Origin: CAVQNQ01 sp963714205
GTDB lineage: Bacteria; Acidobacteriota; Terriglobia; Bryobacterales; Bryobacteraceae
DNA length: 64,000 nucleotides
Assembly: GCA_963714205.1 (NCBI GenBank)
Contig: CAVQNQ010000006.1
Coordinates: 248,001-312,000, forward strand
Reading direction: 5' to 3'
The notes under the pieces are model-generated. The model was not told where the DNA came from, ran no database searches, and was given only the letters and a program-made list of their open reading frames with translations. The translations under genes and the position numbers were made by a program. Shown here piece after piece: positions 15,954 to 25,143 of the stretch (positions are counted from its first letter, which is position 1; each line of letters opens with the position of its first letter).

Positions 15954-18077
15954 CTATTGCCCAATCGAAATCGCTAGCCCGTCCTGGCTCGCCGCGCCGT
16001 CGATCATCAGAACGATGCCAACCAGCGGTGGAAATGTGAAATTCTGCAAATACGGGTTGCTGGCGACCATGGTGGCCGGATTCGGGACGTAGACCGTCAA
16101 CCGGTAGACCGCGCCGGGAAAGCCGCCGGCTGGGCCCATTACGGCCGCCACGCCGTCGCAGTAGAACCCATCGATATAGACGCTCACCGGAAATTGCGTC
16201 ACCGCGTACCCGTTCGTAAACGACACGGGACCCACGCCGGTCGCATACAGGGTGATCTTTTCGCCCGGCGCCGCGGGGTTCGAGGGAGAGTTGAGCGTGC
16301 CATCCTGGTTCAGAATGTAACCCTGACCCATGCCGCTGCCATCGGCGGAAAACAGCCCGGGCGAAGCCGTCGCCACGGCCAGCAGCACGGAGTTCGAGGC
16401 CGCGCCGCCGGACTGCACCTGAACCACTGCCGCCCCGTTGGGGAGATTCGCTGGGACGGTCGCGGTGATGGCATCGGGTTCTATCGAGATGGCCGGTATC
16501 GCAACGCCACCGATCGAGAGTTGGGCGTCGCCTCCGAAGCCCGCGCCGCGCACGACGATGGTCTCACCGGCTGAAAGCGGATCGGCGAGCTGACTCGCGG
16601 CGTTCTCGACCGCATCGATCCGCAACGCGGGAGGCGCCGACGGCTGCACGCTGTTCACCCAGATGTTGCCGCCGCTGCCGTTGAGGGTGGCTCCCCCCAG
16701 CGCTATGCTGCCGTTCGATCCGATCCCCAGACCCGTCACGCCGAAATACTCGCTATCGCCGAAGTAGCTCGAAAACAGCAGCGTTGTCAGATCCCCCGAG
16801 AGTTCGCTCACGAAACCGGTGCCGGAAGAGGGACCGAACCCCTCCACCAGAGGTGTGCGCGTGGGCAGACTGACCGGCGGGGTGTAGCCGCCCAGATAGA
16901 GGTTGCCGGAGTGATCCAACGCGAGCGTTTTGAGCCACTCGCCGTAACGGCCGCCGAAGTAGGTCGCCGCCAGCACGTTCTGAAGCTGGGCGTCCATCAG
17001 CGCGATTCCTAACTGCCCCGCGACACCTTGCGCCGGCAAGGCGGGCTCAGTTCCAGGATCCGTTTGAAACACTCCCGCGGTGGGCTGAAGCGCATTCGCC
17101 CCCGACCACGTGCCGCCGGCCACATACAGCGCGCCATCCGGCCGCAGGGCCATCGCCAGAATGTCCACTACGGGACCGGTGGAAGCCAGCAGGGACGAAC
17201 CAGTAGCATCCAGCCGGTAGATGCCCGTGGGGCCCCCAACATATGCGCTGCCGTCCGGAGCCACCGCGAGGGCGTTCCCAGCCCCATAGGACACGCCAAG
17301 ATAGGTCGAATAGATCAGCTTCGCGGCGGCCGCGTCAAACCTGGTGAGAAAGCCGTCGGTTACCCCGATCAGGAAGAAGCCAGCCTCCACGGGTACACAG
17401 GCGCAGGTGGTTTGATACGCTCCCGGCGTGACCGGAACCCCTCCATATGTGGTGCCCGTGACATACACAGAACCCGTGCTATCCACGGCGATCGCATTCG
17501 GCGCGACCTGCGACGAGATGGCGCTGAAATAAGTCGAGTAGCCCACCGATCCATCCGCATTCAACTTGAACAGAAAACCGGCGGCCTGCGTCATGAAGGT
17601 TGCGATAGGAGGGAGCGGCGCGGGGGGAGAAGGGGCATATGTCCCCGGTGTGGTTGGGAAGTCGGGCGACTGCGTGGTTCCCGTCACGTAGACGTTGCCC
17701 GCCGGATCGACCGCGATCGCGGTCGCGATATCGTCCGCGCTGCCGCCGTAGTAAGTCGAGTAGACGATATTGCCGGAGGGGTCGAGTTTGGTTACGAAGA
17801 CATCGTACTTCCCCGGCGAGGCGGAATGATTTTGCGCCGCGGACTTCACCGGGAAATTCGCCGCCTGCGTGCTGCCCGCGATATAGGTGTTACCTTGCGC
17901 GTCCGTGCCCAGCCCGGCGAACAAATCGAGGCCCGAGCCATCCACTTCCTGTATCCAGTTAAATGCCGGCAGAGCTTGGGAATGAGCAGCCGGAATCACG
18001 GCGCAAAATGCGAAAACAAACCGGAATAGAAGAGGGAAACCGGGCCCTGGCGGCACTCGCCGATCGCGCGCGACCAT
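15954..18077 (-). CDS. secreted SBBP-repeat beta-propeller with Solibacter-type C-terminal domain
   Basis: The start at 18077 puts a signal peptide at the N-terminus (FPLLFRFVFAFCAVIPAAHSQA). Residues about 35-470 are SBBP/beta-propeller repeats with recurrent D-x-x-G-N-x-Y-V-x-G-x-T motifs (DAQGNTYIAGST, DPAGNVYVTGTT, DSTGSVYVTGTT). An IPT/TIG-like domain follows (GETIVVRGAGFGGDAQLSIGG). The last 130 residues (SNPAAPGEKITLYATGVG, YRLTVYVP, IDGAASQDGLAISIG) match the pattern of the TIGR03437 domain common in Solibacter secreted proteins. The protein is probably extracellular or surface-bound with no known enzymatic role. It is the best lineage marker in the window. Confidence 0.85.
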   Translation of the reverse strand: MVARDRRVPPGPGFPLLFRFVFAFCAVIPAAHSQALPAFNWIQEVDGSGLDLFAGLGTDAQGNTYIAGSTQAANFPVKSAAQNHSASPGKYDVFVTKLDPSGNIVYSTYYGGSADDIATAIAVDPAGNVYVTGTTQSPDFPTTPGTYAPSPPAPLPPIATFMTQAAGFLFKLNADGSVGYSTYFSAISSQVAPNAIAVDSTGSVYVTGTTYGGVPVTPGAYQTTCACVPVEAGFFLIGVTDGFLTRFDAAAAKLIYSTYLGVSYGAGNALAVAPDGSAYVGGPTGIYRLDATGSSLLASTGPVVDILAMALRPDGALYVAGGTWSGANALQPTAGVFQTDPGTEPALPAQGVAGQLGIALMDAQLQNVLAATYFGGRYGEWLKTLALDHSGNLYLGGYTPPVSLPTRTPLVEGFGPSSGTGFVSELSGDLTTLLFSSYFGDSEYFGVTGLGIGSNGSIALGGATLNGSGGNIWVNSVQPSAPPALRIDAVENAASQLADPLSAGETIVVRGAGFGGDAQLSIGGVAIPAISIEPDAITATVPANLPNGAAVVQVQSGGAASNSVLLAVATASPGLFSADGSGMGQGYILNQDGTLNSPSNPAAPGEKITLYATGVGPVSFTNGYAVTQFPVSVYIDGFYCDGVAAVMGPAGGFPGAVYRLTVYVPNPATMVASNPYLQNFTFPPLVGIVLMIDGAASQDGLAISIGQ

Positions 18078-18360
18078 GGGCCCAATGCTAGCGCAGCCAT
18101 CGCCCGGGCACAAATCTCGATCGCGCCGATAACATCGAAATCTCCGGGACAAGCGCGTTCGCCACTTCTTCGAGGCCATGGTCACGATTTTGACAACTTT
18201 CCGATTGCGTCAAATCGATGACGGGCGGAGGCTGGCCAACCAATTGAATTTCCAAGGGAAACGATGGCCCTCAAGCTGCAATCCGGTGGTTGGGAGGGCC
18301 GCATGATGAACCTGATTTCGGCTGTTGGAGCAACCACTTCACTAGAGGCTCGCCATCTTT

Positions 18361-18504
18361 ATGATGGCTGCGGCACTGCTGCTGGATTACCGGAAGAAGC
18401 ACCGGCAGCACCTGTGGCGCAACATTAAAGCGATTCTCGAGGCGGAGGAGGGACCCGCTCTCGAGGAACCCGCTCTCGGCCACGTGGAACGGCACGCCGC
18501 CTAA
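18361..18504 (+). CDS. possible small ORF, 47 residues
   Basis: An ATG at 18361 opens a 47-codon frame (MMAAALLLDYRKKHRQHLWR, then an acidic, alanine-rich tail) ending in TAA at 18502-18504. It is basic then acidic and has no recognised domain and no clear ribosome-binding site. A second overlapping frame starts at 18264 with AAGGGA upstream. Either could be real; neither is well supported. Confidence 0.25.
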   Translation: MMAAALLLDYRKKHRQHLWRNIKAILEAEEGPALEEPALGHVERHAA

Positions 18505-18516
18505 GGGCCGCCGGAC

Positions 18517-19746
18517 TCAAGCCAGCCGCGCCGTGGTGCGGGCGCGCGCCGATGCGCCTGCCAGGGTCCAGAGGATGGCTGCGCACACGAGCGGCATTAG
18601 CCCGAAACCGGTGAACGCCGGCACATAGGAAAAGCGGTCGATGACCCAGCCGGTGGCCAGCGAGAAGACCATGCCGCCGAATCCCGCCCCCATGCTGGCG
18701 ATGCCAAATGCGGAGGCCACCGCGGAACCCGGCAGAACGTCGGCCGGCATGGCCAGCATGTTGGCCAGCGATCCCGTGTAACCCATCATGGCGAGCGAGA
18801 CCAGCGCGATCGACCAGCGCGCATCCGCCACCAGCACCGCCGGTATGGCCGCGGTCATGAATCCGGCGAAGATCAGAACGGCGGCATTGCGCGCGGCCGT
18901 CACCTTCAGGCCCGCCCGCATCAGCCGCGCGGAGGCCCAGCCGCCCAGCAGGTTGCCGAGACCGGCCACCGCGAAGGGAATCCACGCATAGGCGCCAATG
19001 GCAGCCAGGTCGAAATGGCGGGCCGAGTGGAGATACTCGGGAAACCAGAAGGTGTAGAAATACCACGCCGGGTCCATGAAGATCTTGGCTATCGTGAACC
19101 AGAAAACGAAGGGCGTTCGCGCCAGTTCCATAAAGCCGTAGCGCCTGCCCGTGAACTTGAGAGAAGTGGTGCGCCCGCTCTGTTCCGGCGTGCGGTAGAC
19201 CATCCACCAGATCGCCAGCCAGACGAAACCGCTTGCTCCCACCGCCAGAAACGCCGCCGGCCAGCCGAAGCGCAGCACGACCCACACGATGGCCGGCGGA
19301 GCCAGAATCGCGCCGATGGCCGAGCCGCTGTTGAAGATGCCGGAGGCCAGCGCGCGCTCCCGCTCCGGAAACCACTCCGCCACCACCTTCACTCCCGCGG
19401 GCCAGTTGCCGGCCTCGCCCAGTCCCAGCAGAAAACGGAACAGGCCCAGGCTCCATACGCCCCGCGCGAAGGCGTGCAGCAAGGTGGCCGCCGACCACCA
19501 GAGCATGCACAGCGCGTAGCCCAGCCGCGTCCCCAGCCGGTCGATCATCAATCCCGAAAAGCCGTTCATGATGGTGTAAGCCAGCATGAAAGCAAACAGC
19601 ACGCGGCCGTATTCGGTATTGCTCATGGAGAACTCGGCGCGCAGGCGCGGCGCCACCACCGAGAGCGCCTGCCGGTCGAGATAATTGACAACCGTGGCGA
19701 AGAAAACCAGCGAGATCATGGCCCAGCGCAGGCGGTGTGGCTTCAT
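18517..19746 (-). CDS. MFS transporter, hexuronate/anion:cation symporter type
   Basis: This 409-residue protein has twelve predicted helices. The N-terminal VNYLDRQALSVVAPRL, LAYTIMNGFSGLMIDRLGTR and GLGEAGNWPAGVKVVAEWFP are the signature blocks of the ExuT-like ACS family that takes up galacturonate and glucuronate or related acids. It starts 21 bases after the M14 peptidase gene, with GAGGAG upstream, so it is co-transcribed with the peptidase and enolase-superfamily genes. The context supports sugar-acid uptake; the exact substrate cannot be read. Confidence 0.87.
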   Translation of the reverse strand: MKPHRLRWAMISLVFFATVVNYLDRQALSVVAPRLRAEFSMSNTEYGRVLFAFMLAYTIMNGFSGLMIDRLGTRLGYALCMLWWSAATLLHAFARGVWSLGLFRFLLGLGEAGNWPAGVKVVAEWFPERERALASGIFNSGSAIGAILAPPAIVWVVLRFGWPAAFLAVGASGFVWLAIWWMVYRTPEQSGRTTSLKFTGRRYGFMELARTPFVFWFTIAKIFMDPAWYFYTFWFPEYLHSARHFDLAAIGAYAWIPFAVAGLGNLLGGWASARLMRAGLKVTAARNAAVLIFAGFMTAAIPAVLVADARWSIALVSLAMMGYTGSLANMLAMPADVLPGSAVASAFGIASMGAGFGGMVFSLATGWVIDRFSYVPAFTGFGLMPLVCAAILWTLAGASARARTTARLA

Positions 19747-19767
19747 CCGCGGCTCGCTCCTCAGCGT

Positions 19768-22542
19768 CTAGGGCAGCGTCGCGGGTTTGGCGTTCCCGAG
19801 AAAGAGGGCATTAAAGAGCAGTTTGAAGGTGCCGTGCGGTTGCGCGCGGAAGGCCACTTCCGGCCCCAGCAGCACCACCTTGCCCTCGCCCACCGCGGCC
19901 TCGACCACCGCCGCGCCGCCATCCAGGTATTGCTGTCCCCACGCCCAGCCGCTCGCCAGCACTTCGCCGCCGGAGAACCAGGCCACCGCGGCAGTATGCT
20001 TCAGGGCCGCGGAAGGCTGCAGGCGAAAGACCGGGCTGTTGTCGAAGAACACGTCCGCCCGTGCCGGCATGCCGTAAGCCAGCGGGTTAGTGGGGTCCAC
20101 GTTCACTCGCAGAAGCGAACCGGGGATGTAGAACTTTTCGCGCGGCAGCGGCTGTTCGTGGCCTCCCACGATCTCTGTCAGGTGATCTTTCACCGGGATG
20201 CCGAACGCCTGCGCGAGCGAGGTGGAGCTTCCAATGGTCACAATCGAGCCGCCCGCCTCAACGAACTTGCCGAGGCGCGGAATGGTGGTTTCATCCGAGA
20301 TGCGCCCCAGCCGGCCGCGGTATTCCTCGGGAATGCTCTCGGGGCTTGGGTTGGCCGCGTCGCCGCGCCCACCGCCGCGGCGGATGGCGCCATCCACGAA
20401 GACCAGCACGTCGAATTGATGCGTCAGGTCGCCCGAGTCCAGGGTCCGCGGGTAGACCACCTCGAAGGGAAATTCGTATTGCTCGAAAAGCCAGCGGGTC
20501 CAGCCCGAGGGCATCAGGCCGCCATACCGGTCGTACAGGCCGATGCGTATGGGCTTGAGCTGGAGCGCTTCACCGGAAGGCGCCGAGGCTACGCCATCGA
20601 CGGGCACTCCCAATTCGCCGGCGCCGCGTTCGAGCAGCGCGCGTGCGGCAGACGAGGCCGGCACCCATATGGCGCCAGTTCCGAGATCCCACCCCTCCAC
20701 GGTTTCGCTTTTCTTCAGCCAGTAAACCGCGCAACCGGCCTTGAGCAGCCGGTTAACCAGGATGAATGCGTTGTTGATGCGATGGCTGACCAGGTAGCCG
20801 GCCGGGCTGGCCGGTCCGGAGATCGCCGCGGCCGGCGGCGGAAGCAGGCCCTCGATCTTCGTGAACGGGCCGTCGAACGCGTCCAGAATGCGGTCGAACT
20901 CCACTCCCATCTGCAAAGCCAGCGTCCAGCCCGCAATATCGTAAGGCGGATTGGGCGGGCCGCCGGGATAGCGGAAATCGTTGGGGTGGTCCTGCGGCTC
21001 GAACATATCCAGGATATGCGGCCGGAAGGCCTGCGCGGTCTTCACCACATACGATCCCGCCGGGTAGCTCTTGCCCGCGACCGAAAACGACGCGCCGGCT
21101 CTCATCACTGTAATGCCGGTCTTCAGGAGCGCGTTCACGAATTCGGTGGCGGTGGCGAAATCCGCCTGGCTGGAAGGAATGATGTACCCGCGCGGATCGC
21201 GCAGCTTGGGATCGTGCAGCACCGATTTGTATAGCTCGGCGGGCAGCGTACGTGTCGCGGGCGAATCGCCGCCGCGCCCGCCCGCGGCCGGCGCCGCAGC
21301 CTCCAGCGCCGCGATGCGCTTGGGCGTGGTGGTCCAGTTATCCCGGCCGCCCTTCTCGATGGAGTTCATGCCCATGCGGTAGATGTTGTAGAGCAGGGTC
21401 TCGCGATAGCGCGAGGCGAAATCGAGGATGGCGCGGTTGTTCGAGATGTCGTAGTCGATGGACTGCCGGTAGTGCCAGGTCTGCGGCGCGATGGGCATCG
21501 GCCAGTCGCCTTGCGGCAACTGCTTCTCCGCCACCAGCGGAATGTCGATGGGCGTGGGGCTGCCGATGATCTCCGTGAGAATGCCGATCATGTTGTGGAA
21601 GTAAGTGATGGTGCGCAGGCCCCCGTTCCACCAGGTCGAGTAGTTGGAGCCGCTCCGCATGGCGCTGCCGCCTTTGCCCTCCTCTGCCAGCCGGCTGTGC
21701 ATCGCCGTGCCCACCAGCTCAACGCCCAGGGGAACCAACGGATCGAAGTTGTAATTGAAGGGATCGCGGAAAGGCGGCATGAAGATCACCGCGCCCGCCG
21801 GTCCGGTCTGGTGGTGGTTGTAGACGATCTGCGGAAACCATTCCAGGAAAAGCTGCCGGTTCATGTTGGTGGTTTCCGGCATGTTGGAGATGTAGAAATC
21901 GCGGTTGTCGTCGTGACCGATGTACTTGTTGTAGAGCCGCGGCAGGTCCTCCATGCTGCGCTGGCGCGGGTCTTTGCGCCGCATGTACCAGTTGGCCACG
22001 ATCTCCTGGCCATCGGGATTGGCCTGGACGCACAGCAGAATGGTGTCGTTCAGAAACCGCATGGTTTCGGCATCCGTGCGGCTCACCATCTGGTAGACCA
22101 TTTCCATGAGCTGCTGCGAGCCCACCGTTTCGCTGGCGTGCAGGCCGCCATCCACCCATACGACCGCCTTGCCTTCGCGCGCCAACTCATGCGCCTGCTC
22201 GTCAGAGAGGCCTTCGGCCAGCGCCAGCCGCCGCGCGATGTCCTTATATCGATCCAGGTTGGCGATGTTATCGGGCGAGCTGATCAAGGTCATGTACTGG
22301 CGCCGGCCCTCGGCCGTGGGGCCGATATCCACCAGCTTCATGCGGTTCGATTGCCTGGCCAGCAGGTGCCAATAGGCGTCCAGTTGCGAGTACGTGGCGA
22401 TCTGATAGTCGTCGCCCAGATTGAATCCCAGCGCTTCTTTGGGGCTGGTAATTGGGGGGGCGGGCTGAGCCGCAAGAGACCCCGCCAACCAGACCGCGGC
22501 CGCCAAGAGCAGGATCCGCTGGGATCGGCTGGGGGACTTCAT
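19768..22542 (-). CDS. secreted M14-family zinc carboxypeptidase-like protein
   Basis: The start at 22542 (MKSPSRSQRILLLAAAVWLA) gives a signal peptide and a 924-residue protein; an open frame extends upstream only because the broken enolase gene runs into it. The M14 zinc site is visible: H135 and E138 in GLHASETVG, then CVQANPDGQE, and H243 or H244 in IVYNHHQTGP. The long C-terminal half includes a glutamine-amidotransferase-like fold region (FVDGAI, GGSIVTIGSS, VAWFSGGE, GEGKVVLLGPEVAFR). It would act in the periplasm on peptides or a modified substrate. It lies between the enolase-family gene and the transporter in one operon. Confidence 0.84.
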   Translation of the reverse strand: MKSPSRSQRILLLAAAVWLAGSLAAQPAPPITSPKEALGFNLGDDYQIATYSQLDAYWHLLARQSNRMKLVDIGPTAEGRRQYMTLISSPDNIANLDRYKDIARRLALAEGLSDEQAHELAREGKAVVWVDGGLHASETVGSQQLMEMVYQMVSRTDAETMRFLNDTILLCVQANPDGQEIVANWYMRRKDPRQRSMEDLPRLYNKYIGHDDNRDFYISNMPETTNMNRQLFLEWFPQIVYNHHQTGPAGAVIFMPPFRDPFNYNFDPLVPLGVELVGTAMHSRLAEEGKGGSAMRSGSNYSTWWNGGLRTITYFHNMIGILTEIIGSPTPIDIPLVAEKQLPQGDWPMPIAPQTWHYRQSIDYDISNNRAILDFASRYRETLLYNIYRMGMNSIEKGGRDNWTTTPKRIAALEAAAPAAGGRGGDSPATRTLPAELYKSVLHDPKLRDPRGYIIPSSQADFATATEFVNALLKTGITVMRAGASFSVAGKSYPAGSYVVKTAQAFRPHILDMFEPQDHPNDFRYPGGPPNPPYDIAGWTLALQMGVEFDRILDAFDGPFTKIEGLLPPPAAAISGPASPAGYLVSHRINNAFILVNRLLKAGCAVYWLKKSETVEGWDLGTGAIWVPASSAARALLERGAGELGVPVDGVASAPSGEALQLKPIRIGLYDRYGGLMPSGWTRWLFEQYEFPFEVVYPRTLDSGDLTHQFDVLVFVDGAIRRGGGRGDAANPSPESIPEEYRGRLGRISDETTIPRLGKFVEAGGSIVTIGSSTSLAQAFGIPVKDHLTEIVGGHEQPLPREKFYIPGSLLRVNVDPTNPLAYGMPARADVFFDNSPVFRLQPSAALKHTAAVAWFSGGEVLASGWAWGQQYLDGGAAVVEAAVGEGKVVLLGPEVAFRAQPHGTFKLLFNALFLGNAKPATLP

Positions 22543-22604
22543 GAGTGAGAGTGTAACGCAGTTGCGGCTTGATCCCGGCCGCATGGGAACGGATCCGCTA
22601 AGGC

Positions 22605-23882
22605 TCACCCTTGGCGCGCCGGCTCGAACCAGGGCGTTCCCGGAACCTGGGCCTTGCGCGCGCCATCGTCGTTCATTTCGACGCCTATGCCGGCGCGTTC
22701 GGGCATGGTGATGTAACCCTTCTCGATAATCTCGCCCTCCTTCACCCAGTTGCGCCAGAGCGGCAGCGAATCGATCCAGTGCCATTCCTCGACCAGGAAA
22801 TTGGGGATGGCGGCGCACACGTGCGCGGTGGCCATCATGCCGATGGGAGAAGCACACCGCGTGCGGCGCTACCGGAATGTAATAGGCGTGCGCCATGTCG
22901 GCGATCTTGCGCGCTTCGAGCAGGCCGCCGCATTTCTGGAAGTCCGGCATGATGATATCCACCGCGCGCTTCTCGAAAATCTCGCGGAAACCGAGCCGCA
23001 GGAAAATGTTCTCGCCGCAGCAGATGGGCGTGTTCGTGGACGCGCGAATATCGCGCATGGCGTCGATGTTCTCGGGCGGCACGGGCTCCTCCAGCCACAT
23101 CAGCCGGAACGGCTCGAGATCCTTGGCCACGCGCTTGCCGCTGGTGGCATCGTAGCGGCCGTGCATATCCACGGCCAGTTCGATGTTCTTGGGATAGGAC
23201 TCGCGCGTGAAGGCCACCTGGGCGACCATGCGATCGATCTCGCCGTTGGAGGCCGTCCAGTTCACGCTTGTCGAAGCGCGACGGGGTCGCGGGCGTCATC
23301 GATATCGATCTTGGCGGCCGTGAAGCCCATGTCCTGGATTTCCTTGATGCGCGCTTTCGAGCGCTCGTCGCCGGGGATCATCTCCGCCGCCCCCGAATCG
23401 CAGTAGATCCGGACCTTGTCGCGCACCTTGCCGCCGAGCAGTTGGTAGACCGGCAGCCCCAGCGCTTTTCCGGCGATATCCCACAGCGCGATTTCGACCC
23501 CGGTAAGCGCGGTGACGTACTGGCCGCCCTGCGCGCCGGCGAAGATGCCGGAGGTGCGGATGCGCTCGAAAGCGGCTTCGATATTCAGCGGGTCCTGGCC
23601 CACCAGCATGCGCGCGAAGGAACGGATCAGCGGCACGTTGCCTTCGGAGGCGTCGGTGGTTTCGCCCTGCCCGATGATGCCCTGGTCGGTGTAGACGCGG
23701 ATATGCACCTGGTAGCCGTGCACGCGCACTTCGGCCGTGCGGACCTCGGTGATTTTGAGCTTCGGACGGCGGTAGACGGAAGCGGCCGTCTGAGCCGCGG
23801 CTGCGATCGAGGGCAGCCCCAGCATACCGGCCAAAGGCATGGCCGAACTTTTAAGAAGGGACCTGCGGGAAAAGTGCGTCAT
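22605..23882 (-). pseudogene. enolase-superfamily (mandelate racemase/muconate lactonizing) enzyme with two frameshifts
   Basis: The start at 23882 has AAGGAG eight bases upstream and a Tat-type signal (MTHFSRRSLLKSSAMPLAG). Three frames together rebuild a full enzyme. Frame 1 covers the capping domain to KIDIDDARDP. After a break at about 23262-23290, frame 2 gives NWTASNGEID, DMHGRYD, WLEEPVPPENID, CGENIF, PDFQKCGG and PVAPHAVC. A second break at 22850-22851 (one extra A on the plus strand) leads to frame 3 with MMATAHVCAAIPNF and the end. Catalytic Lys, acidic metal ligands and His are all preserved. It would dehydrate or racemise a sugar acid, matching the neighbouring transporter. Sequencing error is likely. 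Confidence 0.85.
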
Positions 23883-24107
23883 CGGGGAAACTCCTTCGGG
23901 GTATGGTACCACCGCGAAGGATGGCGGGATTGTGAGCAGACCCGGGTCCGCGCATAGGCGTTCCAATAGGGCCGATCTCGCCCGAGGGTGTAGCCTGAAG
24001 CGGCTTATACGCCAGAGGGCCGTTTGGGGCCAGCACACGCATCGCCGACCAACCATCAACATGGGACCTAATGGGGCGTCACGAGCCCCTCCGGTCCTGA
24101 TGGCATC

Positions 24108-24113
24108 TATAAT
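24108..24113 (+). promoter_or_regulatory. TATAAT -10 element before the zinc-ribbon gene
   Basis: A consensus TATAAT ends 14 bases before the ATG at 24128. No good -35 hexamer is seen at 16-18 bases upstream. A transcript starting about seven bases past this element would have a leader of only 7-8 bases and no Shine-Dalgarno, so the gene may be translated almost leaderless. Confidence 0.45.
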
Positions 24114-24127
24114 GGCATTCGTCGGAT

Positions 24128-24961
24128 ATGAAAACGAATCCGTACGCAGACCCCAGGGCCGAGAAGCGACTGGCATACGACGCGGCAGCCTCGATGCTGG
24201 CAAGGCGGGACGACGAGTCCCTCCGATACGCGGCTCTGGAACTTCGCCGGTGCATCGAGGCGGTCGTATACGAAAAGCTAAAGGCGTACGACGTCCTGCT
24301 GCCGGAGGGATCAGTCCACCAGTGGAAACCGCCGCAGGCCCTCAACGCACTCATAGCGATTGAGCCCGGCGCCGAAGACACGTATACGTATGCCATCGCG
24401 CCCCAGAAGGAATTTGGGAAGATCGCCGAGGTCCCATATCGCGCGGTTGGCGTGGATGAGCGCCCAAGGGGCGAGTGGATCAAGAAGACGTGGAACAAAC
24501 TCGGGGCATATTTACATGCGGAATGGCCGTTTTCGCGCGCTGATAGGCCGCGCGTCTCGGCCCGGCCGTTTTTGGAGAAGACGCTGGCGGACATCGCGCC
24601 CATGGTGAACAATTCGTTCACGGCCATGATCTCCATGAACATCGAATTCCCGTGCGCTGGATGCGGGGAAGACGTAAAGGTAATGGAGAAAGCCGTCGAG
24701 AGCGGCCGTACAGCACTTTGCCTAACCTGCGGGACGCCTTACCGGGTCGAAAAATCAGATGGGAACTTCACTTTTTTCCCAGATCGTCCGCCGTTCACAT
24801 GCGATTGTGGCGCCTCTACTCATGTCTCGCTTCAGCAGGTCAAAATCGGATATAAGTTTTCGTGCCGGAGTTGCAACCAGCTGTTCCAGATCGTCGGGGT
24901 CGAGTGGAAATTCGCCACTGTCGTTGATGATTCCGCATCACCCGAATCCGAGGAAGAGTGA
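24128..24961 (+). CDS. zinc-ribbon protein with helical N-terminal domain, unknown function
   Basis: This 277-residue protein has a helical N-terminal region (about 15-150; DESLRYAALELRRCIEAVVY, EWIKKTWNKLGAYLH) that may be HEPN- or DUF4145-like; that is a weak guess. The C-terminal 100 residues hold two Cys4 sets: C176/C179 with C198/C201, and C225/C227 with C246/C249, predicted to bind two zinc ions. No catalytic motif is recognised. It is followed 182 bases downstream by an Mrr-type nuclease gene in the same direction. Codon use includes AGG, ATA and CTA more than in neighbouring genes, suggesting recent transfer. A role in nucleic-acid recognition or defence is inferred from the pairing only. 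Confidence 0.6.
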   Translation: MKTNPYADPRAEKRLAYDAAASMLARRDDESLRYAALELRRCIEAVVYEKLKAYDVLLPEGSVHQWKPPQALNALIAIEPGAEDTYTYAIAPQKEFGKIAEVPYRAVGVDERPRGEWIKKTWNKLGAYLHAEWPFSRADRPRVSARPFLEKTLADIAPMVNNSFTAMISMNIEFPCAGCGEDVKVMEKAVESGRTALCLTCGTPYRVEKSDGNFTFFPDRPPFTCDCGASTHVSLQQVKIGYKFSCRSCNQLFQIVGVEWKFATVVDDSASPESEEE

Positions 24962-25143
24962 AGCAACACCCCGCGGTAACTGAGACCAATGAACCCGACA
25001 GCCGACAATCTCGCAAGGGTCGGCCGCTGCCAGAGAACCCAGTAGAAACCGAAACGGCCGAGAGTTTCTTGTTCGAACACCGGCAGTGCAGTCTGCTATC
25101 CTATTGGCTCCCTCAACCCAAGTAGCAAGGTTGCCGCTGCTGT

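Noticed and set aside
18264..18428. Small ORF starting after AAGGGA at 18264
   Set aside because: It overlaps another small frame, has no recognisable feature, and neither has enough support to prefer it.
19015..21234. Long plus-strand open frame of 739 codons opposite the M14 and MFS genes
   Set aside because: It is antisense to two well-supported genes; high GC makes long antisense frames common, and its translation is Arg/His/Gln-rich with no domain.
19768..23265. A single 1165-codon protein joining enolase-superfamily and peptidase sequence
   Set aside because: The open frame crosses from the broken enolase gene into the peptidase by chance; the peptidase has its own signal peptide and start at 22542, and the junction translates out-of-frame enolase sequence.
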